In this document: piece by piece, positions 47,398 through 58,439 of the stretch
Position numbering within the stretch: position 1 is the first letter of the stretch
How the letters are laid out: the number at the start of each line of letters is the position of its first letter
Assembly: GCA_963556145.1 (NCBI GenBank)
Contig: OY744461.1
Span: 2,170,001-2,234,000, forward strand
Direction of reading: 5' to 3'
DNA from: Hygrocybe punicea
Lineage: Eukaryota > Basidiomycota > Agaricomycetes > Agaricales > Hygrophoraceae
DNA length: 64,000 nucleotides
Notes under the pieces: model-generated
Database searches by the model: none
Told to the model about the DNA's origin: nothing
Seen by the model: the letters and a program-made list of their open reading frames with translations, nothing else
Position numbers and translations under genes: made by a program

Positions 47398-49851
47398 CTA
47401 TTTCCGCCATGTAGAACGTCGCAAGGGTTGACTGCTTGTGGTAATGCAAATTGTGAGCTGCATCCCCACAAATGGGATAGCTTTACCTCGCATTTTTACC
47501 AGCATTTCTTGAGCTGTCCAACTTCCCTGGGCGTCTTTGTTGTGCAACATCACTCTCCCGTGCCTCGTTTGTCTCCCTCTCCCATGCCTCTCATGCCTCC
47601 CTCTCCTGGGCGTCTCGTGCCTCTTTCTTCCTGGACTCCTCCTGGCCCTTTCGTGCGTCCCTCTCCTGTGCCTCTCGTGCCTCCCGTTCCGCCCTCTCCC
47701 GCGCCTCTCGTGCCTCCCTGTCCTGTGCCTCTCGTGCCTCGCGTGCCTCCCCTTCAGCCCTCTCCCGCGCCTCCGTGCCACCTTCTCCTGGGTGTCTCGT
47801 GCCTCTTTCTTCCTGGCCTCCTCCCGGCCCTTTCATGCATCCCTCTCCTGTGCCTCTCGTGCCTCCCGTTCTGCCCTCTCCCGCGCCTCTCGTGCCTCCC
47901 TGTCCTGTGCCTCTCGTGCCTCGCGTGCCTCCCCTTCAGCCCTCTCCCGCGCCTCTCGTGCCTCCCTCTCCTGGGCCTCTCACGTCTCCCGCTCTTGTAC
48001 TTCTTGTAACTGTCTTGCCATCTCTCGGTTCTGTGCTGCTACCCGTTCTGCTTGCTCCTTTTGCTTTGCTTGTCTCTCCATCTTCTTTTTCGTACACAGA
48101 AGCTTCAATGTCGATGTATCGTCATCCATCTCGCTGTCGCCACCACGTCCATCAAAGCTACCACTACTTGCACTCTCGTCACTCCAACTATCGTCGCCCT
48201 CTTCGCTACTGACTGCTTTCTGTTTTCCCTTGCTGGAATTGGTGGCATTTTCTGTTTTCTTCTTGGGGTGGACTGTCTTTAATGCTGGAACATTCGATTT
48301 GGATCTGCGAGGTCCGATAGCATTCGATTGTGCAGCTCCCATAGCACTCGATTGTGCAGCTCCGGCAGGAATAGATGTCGTTTCCCTACTGGAGTTTGAT
48401 GGCGCCGAACAATCGGTCCTGGCCAAAGCAGCAGCAGCATGGAACTTCTTCTTTTTTTGCACGAATGCATTTGGTGCTCGCTGGTCGGTCTTCAGGACGG
48501 TTTTAAATCGGAATGGTTTTTCACCGAGTTTCTGCCGTTGCAACCAAAATTGGTGGACGGTCCGAAGTTCATCGAGTTTCATTTTCCATGGTTCCTGTAG
48601 TTCTACGTGAGAGGGAAAGTAGATGTCCTCGATGTATTGGTTTCGATTTTGTCCAATTTTTCCCCATGGAACAGCGACGACGCTGTTGTTGCACATCTGA
48701 CCTTAAAATGAATATGAGTACAGTAAGCTTGGCCAACGTCGAGGTACGTACGATATGACATGGTCATCAGTGATCTAAACATGTTTCTTACATCGACCAA
48801 TGACATAGTTGACACATTCGGTACCATAGGAAAACCATCCTCATCGATCTCAAGCTTGAACGGCAGGCTTTTGTCATATCTGGTCATTGGACCACCATCA
48901 TCGTCTTCACTGTCAGTCTTCGCTCCATCGGATTCATCTGAAACACATTACATGGGAAAGATGGAACAATGGCTAATCGTACCATCATGATTAAAAAGGG
49001 ACCCCAAATGTTCATCCCATTTGGTCCCAATGTCATCCCCGTTATTTTTGAAGACGCTGATGAACTTCTTGTGTACCGGGGCCGGTGTCTCGAACCTCAC
49101 AGGAAGGGAAGATAAGTACGTGATTGACACAAAGCAGGAATCGACCCACTTTCCTTTGGTTACAGTCCCATCTTCGTCTTCATATCCCACCAACATGAAT
49201 ATTTTTACTCCCATCTGCTCATCTATGTCCTTCATAAACTTCATCGCCGTCTTACCGAAATCTTTTGCTGCTCGGCTGGATAAGGTAGAAGATTAGCATC
49301 ATGCAGACGAAAGAAGATTATTAGTACCGTCATTTGACTTCCAAGGGTGGACCTTGCTGGTTCCAGGCATTGGCAAGAGCTTCAAATTCTTGTTTTTTCT
49401 CTTCGGTCAAGGAACCGTAAATATCACTCCATGCTTTGCCATAGTGCTTGATGTAGCCAGGCTTTCCTCCGGTTTCTCCAGACAGCTCCACCGTCCTAGC
49501 GTCGATTTCCTTGGTCATCTTTTCTCTTGTAACCAACCTTGCATTCCACTTCTTTGTATATTTCGGAGCATCCTCAGTGTCGCTCTCCAATTTTGACCAA
49601 TGATTGTGGTACCAAGTTTGAATTTTCTGTATTCATGGTATAATGCTGTTAGGCTTATCTGAAGGGTAGTATTAGAATATACAGACCTGTTGCATATTTG
49701 GGGGCCATTGTGTGTTGGTTTGTTGTGCCGATTTTTTTAAAAGTTTCCTGATCCCTTTCAGGACACGAATACAATCTTCACCAGTGGATCTCCTAAAATC
49801 AGGATAACCGTCCTCGAGGATCTTAGTAAATTCTGGGGTGATCCACTTCAT
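47398..49851 (-). pseudogene. Unknown protein with Glu/Ala/Arg coiled-coil tail
   Basis: ATG at 49851 opens MKWITPEFTKILEDGYPDF, followed in later exons by KYTKKWNARLVTREKMTKEID, WNQQGPPLEV, MKFMKDIDEQMGVKIFMLVGYEDEDG, YDKSLPFKLEIDEDGFPMVP and VAVPWGKIGQN. The WNxQGPP motif and overall order recall a protein family that is multi-copy in Agaricomycetes, of unknown function. A Lys-rich, Ser/acidic region follows, then a long EREAREAQEREAR-type coiled coil encoded by a minisatellite (about 47530-48000). The frame is broken by TGA at 47980-47982 and 47833-47835, both CGA to TGA, and by a 1-nt deletion near 47775. The gene is convergent with the JmjC-like gene and is the last gene before the right terminal repeat. 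Confidence 0.65.
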
Positions 49852-50223
49852 TTAGGCAAAAACTGAGGAGAATGAAGGCAAATGTCGTTGTCTGGAACAA
49901 AGGCAGAACGTCGTTGTCCGGAACAATGGAAGAATGCCTCGTGGTGAACATGAGGTGATGACAAATCACGTGATTGATGGCAACAAATAGCAATGTGGAT
50001 TACAAGTAGATGACTCAGGGGATTGCAAGTCGGTGCAGGATGTGATTAGGAGAATATGATGAATTGTGAATATTGATAAATTCCAGAACACAAGGATAGA
50101 GGAGCAAGTACCAAATCTGTGGCACATGGCAAGGGGTGGGTAAGAGTCCAAAGATGTAAGGTGGGTATGTTCAGAGCAGGCTGAGTGAACAGATACAACC
50201 CACCTGTTGCATTTGTGGCAACA

Positions 50224-50677
50224 CTGTTCCATGGCCAGCCAAAATACCCAGACCTGTTGGCCAATCCACGTTCCATGGCCAGCTGATATACCCAGCCAGG
50301 TCGGCCAATCCATGTTCCATGGCCAGCCAAAATACCCAGACCCGTCGGCCAATCCACGTTCCATGGCCAGCCGAAATACCCAGCCAGGTCGGCCAATCCA
50401 TGTTCCATGGCCAGCTGAAATACCCAGACCCATCGGCCAATCCACCTTTCATGGCCAGCCAAGATACCCAGCGCAGTCGGCCAATCCATGTTCCATGGCC
50501 AGCCGATATATCCCTCTGCTTCGGCCAACCCATGCTTCTCCGAACATGGAACCCTCGGCCAAGCCATCTGCCCTGGAGAAAGATATTGGTAGGCCGAGAT
50601 AAGCCAGCCCACTTGGAGTGGGAATTGTCCATCTCGGCTGACCCATGTATCATGGAAAAGATATGCTGAAAGGGCTC
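50224..50677. repeat. Right 44-bp minisatellite and terminal module of the large element
   Basis: 50224-50500 is the same 44-bp array in inverted orientation (CCATGGCCAGCCGAAATACCCAG). 50500-50677 is the terminal module ending GGAAAAGATATGCTGAAAGGGCTC, followed at once by the second ACTGTCC. The module is closer to the left end of the nested palindrome (23582-23760) than to the outermost left module (23081-23245). Confidence 0.9.
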
Positions 50678-50684
50678 ACTGTCC

Positions 50685-52320
50685 AGCACACATGGTGCTG
50701 GTGACCGCTGCATCCATCCCAACTGTCGCAAGGCCCGCCATTGGACGTGCAACCGTCAGATGTGCAAACAAGATTGCATCTCCAATGGCGGCTGCCTCTG
50801 CCCTGGCCACAACCAATCCAGTCTCTCAGCACGACAACAAGCAAAGCTACAGGCGCAGCCTCCTGCTATCACTACACCCACTGTCCCTTCCACCTATCCC
50901 CAACTAAAACCATTCTTCAAATCAGAGTCTGACTGGGAGCAGCTGCGGTGGTCAGTGCCCTCTTCCTGGGAGGCACCTATTGAATCAAACGGGGAGAGCG
51001 AGTGTCAATTCCAGAAAGAGCTTCGCCAAGTCATGGAGACATCTGTATCCCCAAATGTCCTCCAGAGCCCACTGCTACTGCCTCCGTTTCCTCCTCTGAC
51101 ACACCCTGGGCTGCCTTTGAGCCATCGTGGATGAGCCCCCCAACGCCTACAACATGGGCAAGTGCCTCGTCATCGACCAATATGAGCACCCCAACGCCTA
51201 CGACATGGGCGAGCACGCAGAACACAGCCCTTGGTGCCTTGTCATCGACCAATCCCCAGCCTGCCCCTGCTGTCCACCGCAAACCAGTCATAACTAAGCA
51301 GATGTCTGACATATGGTTCCGCGAGTATGAGGACAACACGTTGGGCCTCAAGAAGAGGCCCAATGCACCACGCATGCAGTCGCACACCTTTGTTCTTGTC
51401 TTCTGGAACAAGGATGGCGAGAGTCCAGCCATACACTGTGTGCAGAACATCCCCAACTGGCCCCTTTGGAAGCTTGGCAACAATCCGGACCTCATGCAAC
51501 TACTGGGCTCAGATATCATGGCTGTGGATGTCTACGACATCAAGACATGGTTCTGGATGTCGATCTCTCTCATGCACATTCACTCACTCACTCCCAACTG
51601 TCGAATCTTCCTACGTCGTCGTCCAGTCAAGGATTGCATTGACTTGGATCAACTCGTCTTCCAACTAACCGAAAAGGGAAATCACCTCCGTCAGAACATG
51701 CGTGGGGCTCGGGATGGGATTCGCCAGACCTTGCAGCGACGTCAGCTCGCATCTCCAATCTCTGTTAAAGATTCCAGTGACTCCGAGATCGAAGTAGTCA
51801 GTATTACCATGGTGCCCAAGCGGAAGATCAAGGAAGAACCAGATGACACCAGCGATGTGTTTCATCGTGCACGGCGTCCACGCCTCGCACCCCTTGTGAT
51901 CCCATCCTCAGATTTGCCTCCAGATCGTCCACACCTTCGTCCACACCTTCCCTTGTGTCAAGCTCAGGGTTGACTCCTGTCACGCCATCCAGGTCAATGC
52001 CACTCACACCATCCCCACTCTCCTCAACACCGCTGATCTCTCCAATCACGGCATCTGGTCTTTGGCCAGCAGGATTGTACATGGTGGACATGGTTGAAGG
52101 CTTTCAAAAGATGGATGGAGCCTCACTTCGTGGACTGACAATTCCAGACCAGTTTGAATCTGTCTTCAAGTGCCCCTGGCGTGGCTTGACATACTTTGAC
52201 CAACGTGCGAGATGGAAAAAAGTAACGACAAGCCAGCGTCAGGCCGCCTTGGATGCTGGATGGATGGCAGCAGGAAAATGGTCTGTATTTGCTGGATCCA
52301 TTCCGTTGAAAAAGAAGTAG
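50685..52320 (+). pseudogene. 3' part of the cysteine-rich family gene
   Basis: Directly after the ACTGTCC duplication the frame of exon 2 (22985-23080) continues: a Cys cluster CIHPNCRKARHWTCNRQMCKQDC and NGGCLCPGH; a low-complexity linker; a conserved region with VFWNKDGESPAIHCVQNIPNWPLWKLGN, VYDIKTWFWMSI and IFLRRRPVKDCIDLDQ; and the C-terminal domain WPAGLYMVDMVEGFQKMD...RARWKKV...GKWSVFAGSIPLKKK, stop at 52318-52320. This is the domain order of a large uncharacterised Agaricomycete family. The frame changes near 51000-51070 (a short intron or an indel) and near 51930 (probable indel), so the copy may have decayed apart from the insertion. KIKEEPDD is a sumoylation-like motif. Confidence 0.75.
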
Positions 52321-52511
52321 AGCATCCATGTATTTTTCTCATCCCTCTCCTGCCACTCACTTTGTCTATTCAATCTTTGCTATGTCCTCGCAGTCTACTG
52401 TCCTTCTGTCCACCGCCTTTCATTTTTACCTACTTGTTTTGTACATCCTAGCACTTGTTTTGTAACTGAGTCAACAAAAATATTTTCATTCACGTAAATG
52501 AGTACATGGCA

Positions 52512-54753
52512 CTACATAGAAACCTCAGAGGGTGCATGGTGAGGGTTATGGCCAGCAGCGGCCAAGGAAGCAACTGTGAGTGCATTCTGACGGCGGATCA
52601 TTTCATCCAAAAAAAAATCATACTTCCTCGGTAACATCTCCCGGCACATTGAATGATATCCCCCCAGCCAAACGTTGGTCTGTTCTGCAATCGAGGTGTT
52701 GAAGAACCAGTTCCCATCATCACTCATGAGCTCCGGGTACATGGCTGGGTTGCAGTTCTGTTGGCCGAACGTGTGTGTGACCTTGTGCTTGTTGAGGAAG
52801 TGGAATACATCGACGCACATCCCCATGTCGTAAAAATATGGGTCTGACCGAGCCTGCTGCTTGGCGTCACAGTTTGTGTCGTATATGAGGTGCTCCGGCT
52901 TGTGTGCACCTGGAACAGAAAAAGCATTCTTAACAAACGCCTGTCCCATCTTCAACCAAAGAAATCATTAGATACTGATTGATAGACTCACCAGAACATT
53001 GGACACCGCCTCGGCACCGAAGAATGTTGCACGAGCGAATATAATCCCACAAGGTCTCACCAATGTCTGCTCATTGTGTGTTCATCAATGGCCAAATTGT
53101 GCTTTGATCTTGCAGTTGCCAAGTGCCGACTTGGACGACTCACAGGGCAGGACAGCCTCACTGTCAGCATCGCCTACACCAACAGAGCCCTGATTGGGTG
53201 CAACAAACATATGAACATCTTCACCTTCAACCTCAAACCACCCAATGTTCTCTTCAAGATCGTCTGGCAAGGCACCAGTGCTCACTGTGGAATCATTTGG
53301 ATGGGAGACTCGGGCATGCTGGTAACGTTCCTTGAGCGTGAATGCTGCCTTATCACGCTCTGTATTGATCTTTTCCATCTTGCAATGCAATGGCATCGTA
53401 CAGGTCTTTGATCCTACAACAACAGGGAGGATGCAATCACGTATGGCACAAATGTTGTGCTGTGCGAAGTGAGTGGCGCAATACTGATGGCGATTATTTT
53501 GAAGGGGTTCAACACAGCGGAACACAGCACAGCATGGACGGCCCATGCTGAGGCCATCACATACAATCGGTTGACACTTCCCTGTCAATGCTATCAGTGA
53601 TGCATGGTTCATGTAGAGTACTTTCACTCACGATATGTGCCATCATCCACTTTGAACACACGCAGACATTTGTGACAATAGTGCGGCACCTCAAACTGGC
53701 CGTTGAGCACGATCCACTCGTTCCGGCCATCCATTGCATCGTTGAACCGATTGTGCTGAGACCCAGTGTGGGGGACCTGTAGCCGAGAGTGGTGTTGCAG
53801 GTGGTCTTTGAGGAGCGAGAGAATGAGGAATCCATCCCAGACGTGATCAGTTGTGAGCTTGCCGCCAAATTGCCAACTGGCACTTTCGAGATCGGCCTTC
53901 TCAGCCAGGGTCATGTCGTACAGTCGGGAAGCGTTGGTAGCAGAGAACCTACGAAAAGAAATGTGAGTAGGGTGGGAAGAAACTGACAGAAGCCAACTTA
54001 CCAGCCAAGAATCATCAGACCGACCCACATCTCCACTAACTTCCTCTGCACAAATTGGTGTTCCCCAACTTGTATGTAGTCTGGGACATTTTCGTAATAA
54101 GTATGCATGCCCTGGTGAACTGAATAGTTGTGGTGGTAGTTTGTGTTACAGTCTGCAAGTGCAAATTAGCGGTGGAAAAGTATCAACAGAGTGAGGCAGA
54201 ACTTACCAGGGCAGAACAGGTGAATCGACCATGCAGGATGGACACCCCTTCCTATGGTGTAGCAAACAACTTGGTGCTGCTGTTCTTTCTTCAGAGGGAT
54301 CTCTCACGAGCATCCCGGATTCGTACACATCTGACTGGGCGGATATAAAGTAAGTGCAGCTACAGGAAGAGTGTGAGTGAGATGAGGGTGAGTGCAGGAG
54401 TATTCAGGCGACTTACTGAACCCAAGTTGCCATCCATACAGGCGATACAGGTCCTCATCTTCCTCCGAGACCAGACCACAAATTGGTGGTGAATCCCACA
54501 CATCGTCCTTGAGTAGATCCCACAGAGGTTCCACAGCCAGAAGGGGTATCCCAATGGCCAGGCTCAGAAAGATTACGACCGCCTCTGGGAGGACATCGGG
54601 TGCACTATCAGTTGTCTGTGCAAGCGGTTGGGGAAGAAGGATATCACGCTTGAGGTGGGCAGCGAGGCGGATAAACGTGGTGAGCTGTTCGAGGTGAAGG
54701 TCATGGAGAAGTGGTTGTTCACGCAATGCTTGCAGAACGTCGGCCAGCGCCAT
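52512..54753 (-). pseudogene. KDZ-family transposase of the CxC5/CxC6 type
   Basis: Start ATG at 54753: LADVLQALREQPLLHDLHLEQLTTFIRLA, PDVLPEAVVIFLS, EDEDLYRLYGWQLG, then LYPPSQMCTNPGC, the CxC5-like start. Later come WFSATNASRLYD, a CxC6-like cluster (RPCCAVFRCVEPLQNNRHQYC...CAIRDC...TCTMPLH), RATFFGAEAVSNV, and the C-terminal core with YDTNC, GMCVDVFHF, NTSIAEQTNVWLGGYHSMCREM and FFLDEMIRRQN. This subfamily differs from the CxC2 copy in the large element. Lesions: TGA at 54304-54306 right after CTNPGCS (TCG CGA to TCG TGA), and two consecutive TGA at 53082-53087 where the family signature reads FGRRRTHNEQ and the copy reads FGH**THNEQ, i.e. CGT CGA CGA became CAT TGA TGA. It lies just downstream of the split gene. 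Confidence 0.85.
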
Positions 54754-55414
54754 ACGGCAATGTTGGACAACTTAGTGTTGTGTCGAGGCTGACCACTCAG
54801 TGTTGTTTAAGCTCCGCCTCAAAGCAAAAGCAACCGCCGGACTAGCCGGATTGATCACCGGAGTGTCAGCAGCCGGATTTTCCATTTCACGAATGTCCTC
54901 CCATTGAATATCACCTACTGTAATTCTTGAATTTTGACTCAATTGGATAACCATGCGATAGTGCCATTCACCAAACCATCGGTCCTTTCACGCATCATTA
55001 ACTCCAGGATGGTTTCCTCCTTTGCTGGTCCTAGGAAACGAGTTCAGATATTGTTCAATTGTATGTAAAATGCATACCTTTTGATGCTTTCGCATCATAT
55101 ATGTCCATTGCTATCTTGTCAAGTTCTCGGTTCTTTTGGGCTTTTTGCTCCTCTTGTGTCCACTTCTGAATCATGTTTGCATCAGCTGTCAACTTGAGAT
55201 CCTCCAGTGCTGAACAGCTGCTGTCTAACCCAATGGTGGCTTTCTGAAATCTTTTCATGAGGGTCAGCACTGAGGAATTCATTAGCAGAAATTGGCTGAC
55301 AATGGTAAAATTTTATAGACCAATTCTGATCAGTTTCTTGAAATTGGAGTCATTCATATGTCCATCAATTATTTCTTGATGGGATGCTGCTGTCATAGTC
55401 CTAGTGCTCCTGGC

Positions 55415-56449
55415 TAAGGCACGGCACGGGTATACCGCGGGTCAGAATTCCCGACACCGCACCCGTACCCATGGAAACCGTACCCGCTCCGATGATGGGT
55501 ACAACCCGTACCCGTTATCTGCGGGTACCCGCCGTGTTCCATCCTAACTACCTCGCGAACAACGGGGACGCGTCAATTGATGCGCTCCGTCTGTTTTCGC
55601 GAGGTTGGGTTGGGGCCAGGGACTTTCCATGGGCGTCCCCGCGTGTTAACTACCTCGCGAACAACGGGAGCACGTCAATTGACGTGCTCCGTCTGTTTTC
55701 GCGAGGTTGGATGGGGCCGGGCACTTTCCATGGGCGTCCACACGTCTAATGACGCGGCCAGGGTGTTTTCGCGAGGTGGGACCGTTTTCGCGAGGTTGGA
55801 TGGGGCCGGGGACTTTCCATGGGCATCCGCACATGCTAACTACCTCGCGAACAATGGGGGCGCGTCAATTGACACGCTCCGTCTGTTTTTGCGAGGTTGG
55901 ATGGGGCTGGGGACTTTCCATGGGCGTCCGCACGTCAATTGACGCGGCCGGAGCGTGTTCGCGAGGTGGGACCGTTGTTGCTGTGTCCGTCTTCGTCCTC
56001 CCCTCGTCCATTCCCCTCGTTAGCCAATGTCATTGGGACTGGATTGGGGGGACGTACCTGGGCCGGTAGGTGGGCGCACCACCCTCCCGGCTTTCCTTTC
56101 TATCGTTGTCGTCGCCGTCGCGACTTTGGTGGTTCGTTTTTGGCGTGCGGGGTTGTCGTTGTCGTTCGTGGGTTTTCTTGTTGTTGTTGTTGTTGTGTTT
56201 GCGCTTGTCACGGTTGTGGTAGCAAATATCACGCGAACTTAGCAAAAGTAGAGAAATTAATGTGAAAAATAAAGTAAATAACAAAGAAAAAACCTACCTG
56301 GGGCTTGGGTTGACAGACCCATGAAAACCCGTCACATGCGGATAACGGGTACGGTTTTGACAAGGTGTGCAAACCGAAACACCGTACCCGAACCCGAATT
56401 ACCCGTTTTGGAATAACCGCGGGTAAACCCGTACCCGTGCTGTGCCCTA
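55415..56449. mobile_element. hAT-like element, 8-bp TSD CTCCTGGC
   Basis: Inverted ends TAAGGCACGGCACGGGTA and TAGGGCACAGCACGGGTA bound 1035 bp, flanked by CTCCTGGC at 55407-55414 and 56450-56457. Subterminal tracts are dense in ACCCGTA/CGGGTAC motifs. The interior has a roughly 100-bp tandem repeat (55551-55975), a GTT-rich tract and an AATAAAGTAAATAAC tract, but no transposase gene. It interrupts an exon of the KDZ fragment. CpG is still frequent here, so the insertion is recent compared with the 13-21 kb elements. Confidence 0.93.
55551..55975. repeat. Tandem repeat with CGTCAATTGACG palindrome
   Basis: About four imperfect units of roughly 100 bp, each with CTCGCGAACAA, CGTCAATTGA, CTCCGTCTGTTTTCGCGAGG and GGGGACTTTCCATGGGCGTC. 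Unit lengths vary because one carries an extra GACGCGGCCAGGGTGTTTTCGCGAGGTGGG segment. Open frames across it are not genes. Confidence 0.8.
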
Positions 56450-57049
56450 CTCCTGGCAATATGGTCAAATGGAGACCATAATGATTTCAAATTTCTGGCC
56501 TGCCCCTTCTATAAACTGAGGGCTATATTGAGGATAACAAGAGTCTTGATGTCCCATGATGTGAAGCAAACTGATTGCCTTCTTGATATGTAAACCATCA
56601 GATATCTCCAGGTAAGACCCTTCGGTCAATCTCTTGGTCAAGGATTTACCATATTGGCACATGACATCATAGATGAGCAAGATTGTTTTGAAACTAGACA
56701 CGTGTTTGAGTACTTCTGAGACTGCATAGTCAATGTTCATGGGTCTGGAAGAAAGGTCATGTTATCATCAGCATTGGCATCAGCATTGACATCAGCATCA
56801 GCATCGGCGTGCCCATTGGCATTGCCATTCACATAGGTGTTGACATCTCCACTGGTAAAATTGGTTCACACACCTTTCACCCTTTTGAAAGTTCACAATG
56901 GAGTGTGGAATGAAGCATCCATGATGCACACAAGCGACAACACAAATGCCAGTAACGTTGATATGCAATCAGCCATCCTGAGCTCGGATTTTATATATTT
57001 TGCAATTCCTTGTGATTTGATGTGACTTACCACTCTTCAACCTTCTGAT

Positions 57050-58435
57050 CACATCGTGAGTATTGCAATCTTCTGCAACTTTGGTTATTGCACTTTGAAG
57101 TATTTCCTTTGTTCTCTTTGTTCTCTATTTTCATTTATTGTTCTCTCTACCTATCCTTGCTTCTATATGCCCTTTATCTCACATATCTCCTTTTAGTATT
57201 ATCCTTTCATCCCTTTTCTTTGTCCTTACAGCTTATTTACCTGCCTGTATGAGCCACTAGACAGAACCCCCAGAGAATCAAGACAGATGTCATTCCCCCT
57301 TCATCTCAGAGCTTCCCCTTCCTCCTAGTTCCATTCTCTTCCATTCTCTTCACATTCTATCATGTTCTCTTACTGTCCGACCCTTCAATCTCACTGCGAA
57401 TTTTGATTTTATCACAACTCTTTGATTTTGATTGCACCACTTCAATTTTGATCACAGCACTTCTATTGAGTTTTGCATATACTTATATTCCTTCTCTTTC
57501 CTTTCCTATACTAGTGTAGGCTTTCCAAAGCTTCCTTGCACCTTTTCACCTTAGTAGTTATAGGATTCTCTTCTTATAGCATATCAACATCCAAATGTTG
57601 TTTTCAGCTGTTGGCTTGATTGATGGCCCGATGTTTATTGCATGTGGATTTCTATCAATTTTCAAACTTTCAACATCTTACCAAGGTGGATATACCAATA
57701 TTGAGCTTATGCTTTTCACTTCCTTCAATGCCTGATGTGCTGCATATATCTCTTGTCCCCTACCATAAACCCATGACCATCAGAGATTGGGATGTCATCA
57801 AGGGGTCAACACATCTTCATATGGTTGGCTTTGAAATTGCCATCCATCATGAATGAAGGAATTACAACCCCAGATTCCTCTTCTGTTGGTGTCCAGTCAT
57901 CTGAAGATTGACACCAGGCATCAGACACACCAGGCAGGTCACTGTCAGTTGGCCGAGGCTGGGTTCATGAATCATGATCATGTCAATGGCCAAATCCATT
58001 CCACTTCCAGTGTTTCAGATTCCTCCATTGTCATGTCACCCTTTGCAATTCATGATAACGAGTCTATGCATGTGTTAATTTCACATGGCTAATGGCTCAA
58101 AAAATATAACATACAGGGACTGTGTGAAAATTGTGAACATGTGAGATGGAGCAGTTTGGAGTGGAATGTCCGACATGCCATCTTACATTCTAAGTTGTCA
58201 ATCAGAAATTAATCCAAGACTTGGAACATAAACAGGGTTCAGGGTTTTTTGGATGTGGCAGGGTATAAGCTGATATCGAGCAGTTGACAATCAGGCCAAG
58301 CAGTGGCCCTACATTGACACCATCTGACAGCCAGCTGATGGATCCCCAAGCTATCAACCACTACCCAGTGGATGCAGTCATTTCAGTCAACCTAATTGCA
58401 GCAAGAGCTGTGAATGGTAGGTACACATAGCACAG
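57050..58435. other. AT-rich region without a recognised gene
   Basis: CpG-poor DNA with C/T-rich tracts. A plus-strand ORF at 57620-57856 and a following one at 57853-58092 have no recognised domain. No terminal repeats found. Probably old transposon remains. Confidence 0.4.
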
Positions 58436-58439
58436 CACC

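Larger units (their letters stand above)
23081..50677. mobile_element. 27.6-kb KDZ-type element with TET/JBP, JmjC-like and Ulp1 cargo
   Basis: Inverted ends are CACACCTTACAGCATATC (23081) and GAGCCCTTTCAGCATATC (read inward from 50677). They continue into a shared module of about 160 bp and then a 44-bp minisatellite on each side. A 7-bp direct repeat ACTGTCC flanks it (23074-23080 and 50678-50684). Removing the element and one repeat rejoins the interrupted cysteine-rich gene in frame. Genes inside: KDZ transposase (-), Ulp1-type protease (-), TET/JBP (+), unknown basic protein (+), JmjC-like (+), unknown coiled-coil protein (-). About 7.9 kb of the length is a later nested element (23582-31480), leaving about 19.7 kb for the original. 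KDZ elements linked to fungal TET/JBP genes are known; the boundaries here are read directly. Most of its genes now carry stops or frameshifts. Confidence 0.88.
55055..57010 (-). pseudogene. KDZ transposase fragment (CxC2 type), interrupted by a hAT-like element
   Basis: Minus-strand pieces in order: HHGCFIPHSIVNFQKGER (about 56930-56870), MNIDYAVSEVLKHV...IYDVMCQYGKSLTKRL...GAGQKFEI (56740-56480), then WSPFDHIAR up to the insertion at 56457. After it follow STRTMTAASHQEIIDGHMNDSNFKKLIRI (55406-55310) and FQKATIGLDSSCSALEDLKL...IAMDIYDAKASK (55282-55075). Removing 55415-56449 and one CTCCTGGC joins the exon in frame. N- and C-terminal thirds are absent. A short CATCAGCATTGG repeat occupies an intron at 56760-56830. 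A 60-codon minus-strand ORF at 54954-54772, next to this copy, matches DNA near 22600-22700 and may be more of the same debris. Confidence 0.8.

Noticed and set aside
47537..48610. Plus-strand 357-codon Ser/Cys/Leu-rich ORF
   Set aside because: It is antisense to the coiled-coil gene and its minisatellite; the minus-strand reading has clear protein features and splice sites.
23073..50684. 8-bp duplication CACTGTCC for the large element
   Set aside because: An 8-bp repeat is present, but taking 7 bp (ACTGTCC) makes both ends 9 nt from CAGCATATC and agrees with the 7-bp duplication of the nested element.
55430..55530. Telomere-like ACCCGTA/CGGGTA repeats
   Set aside because: They are irregular, occur at both ends of a short element with an 8-bp duplication, and are better read as subterminal transposase sites.
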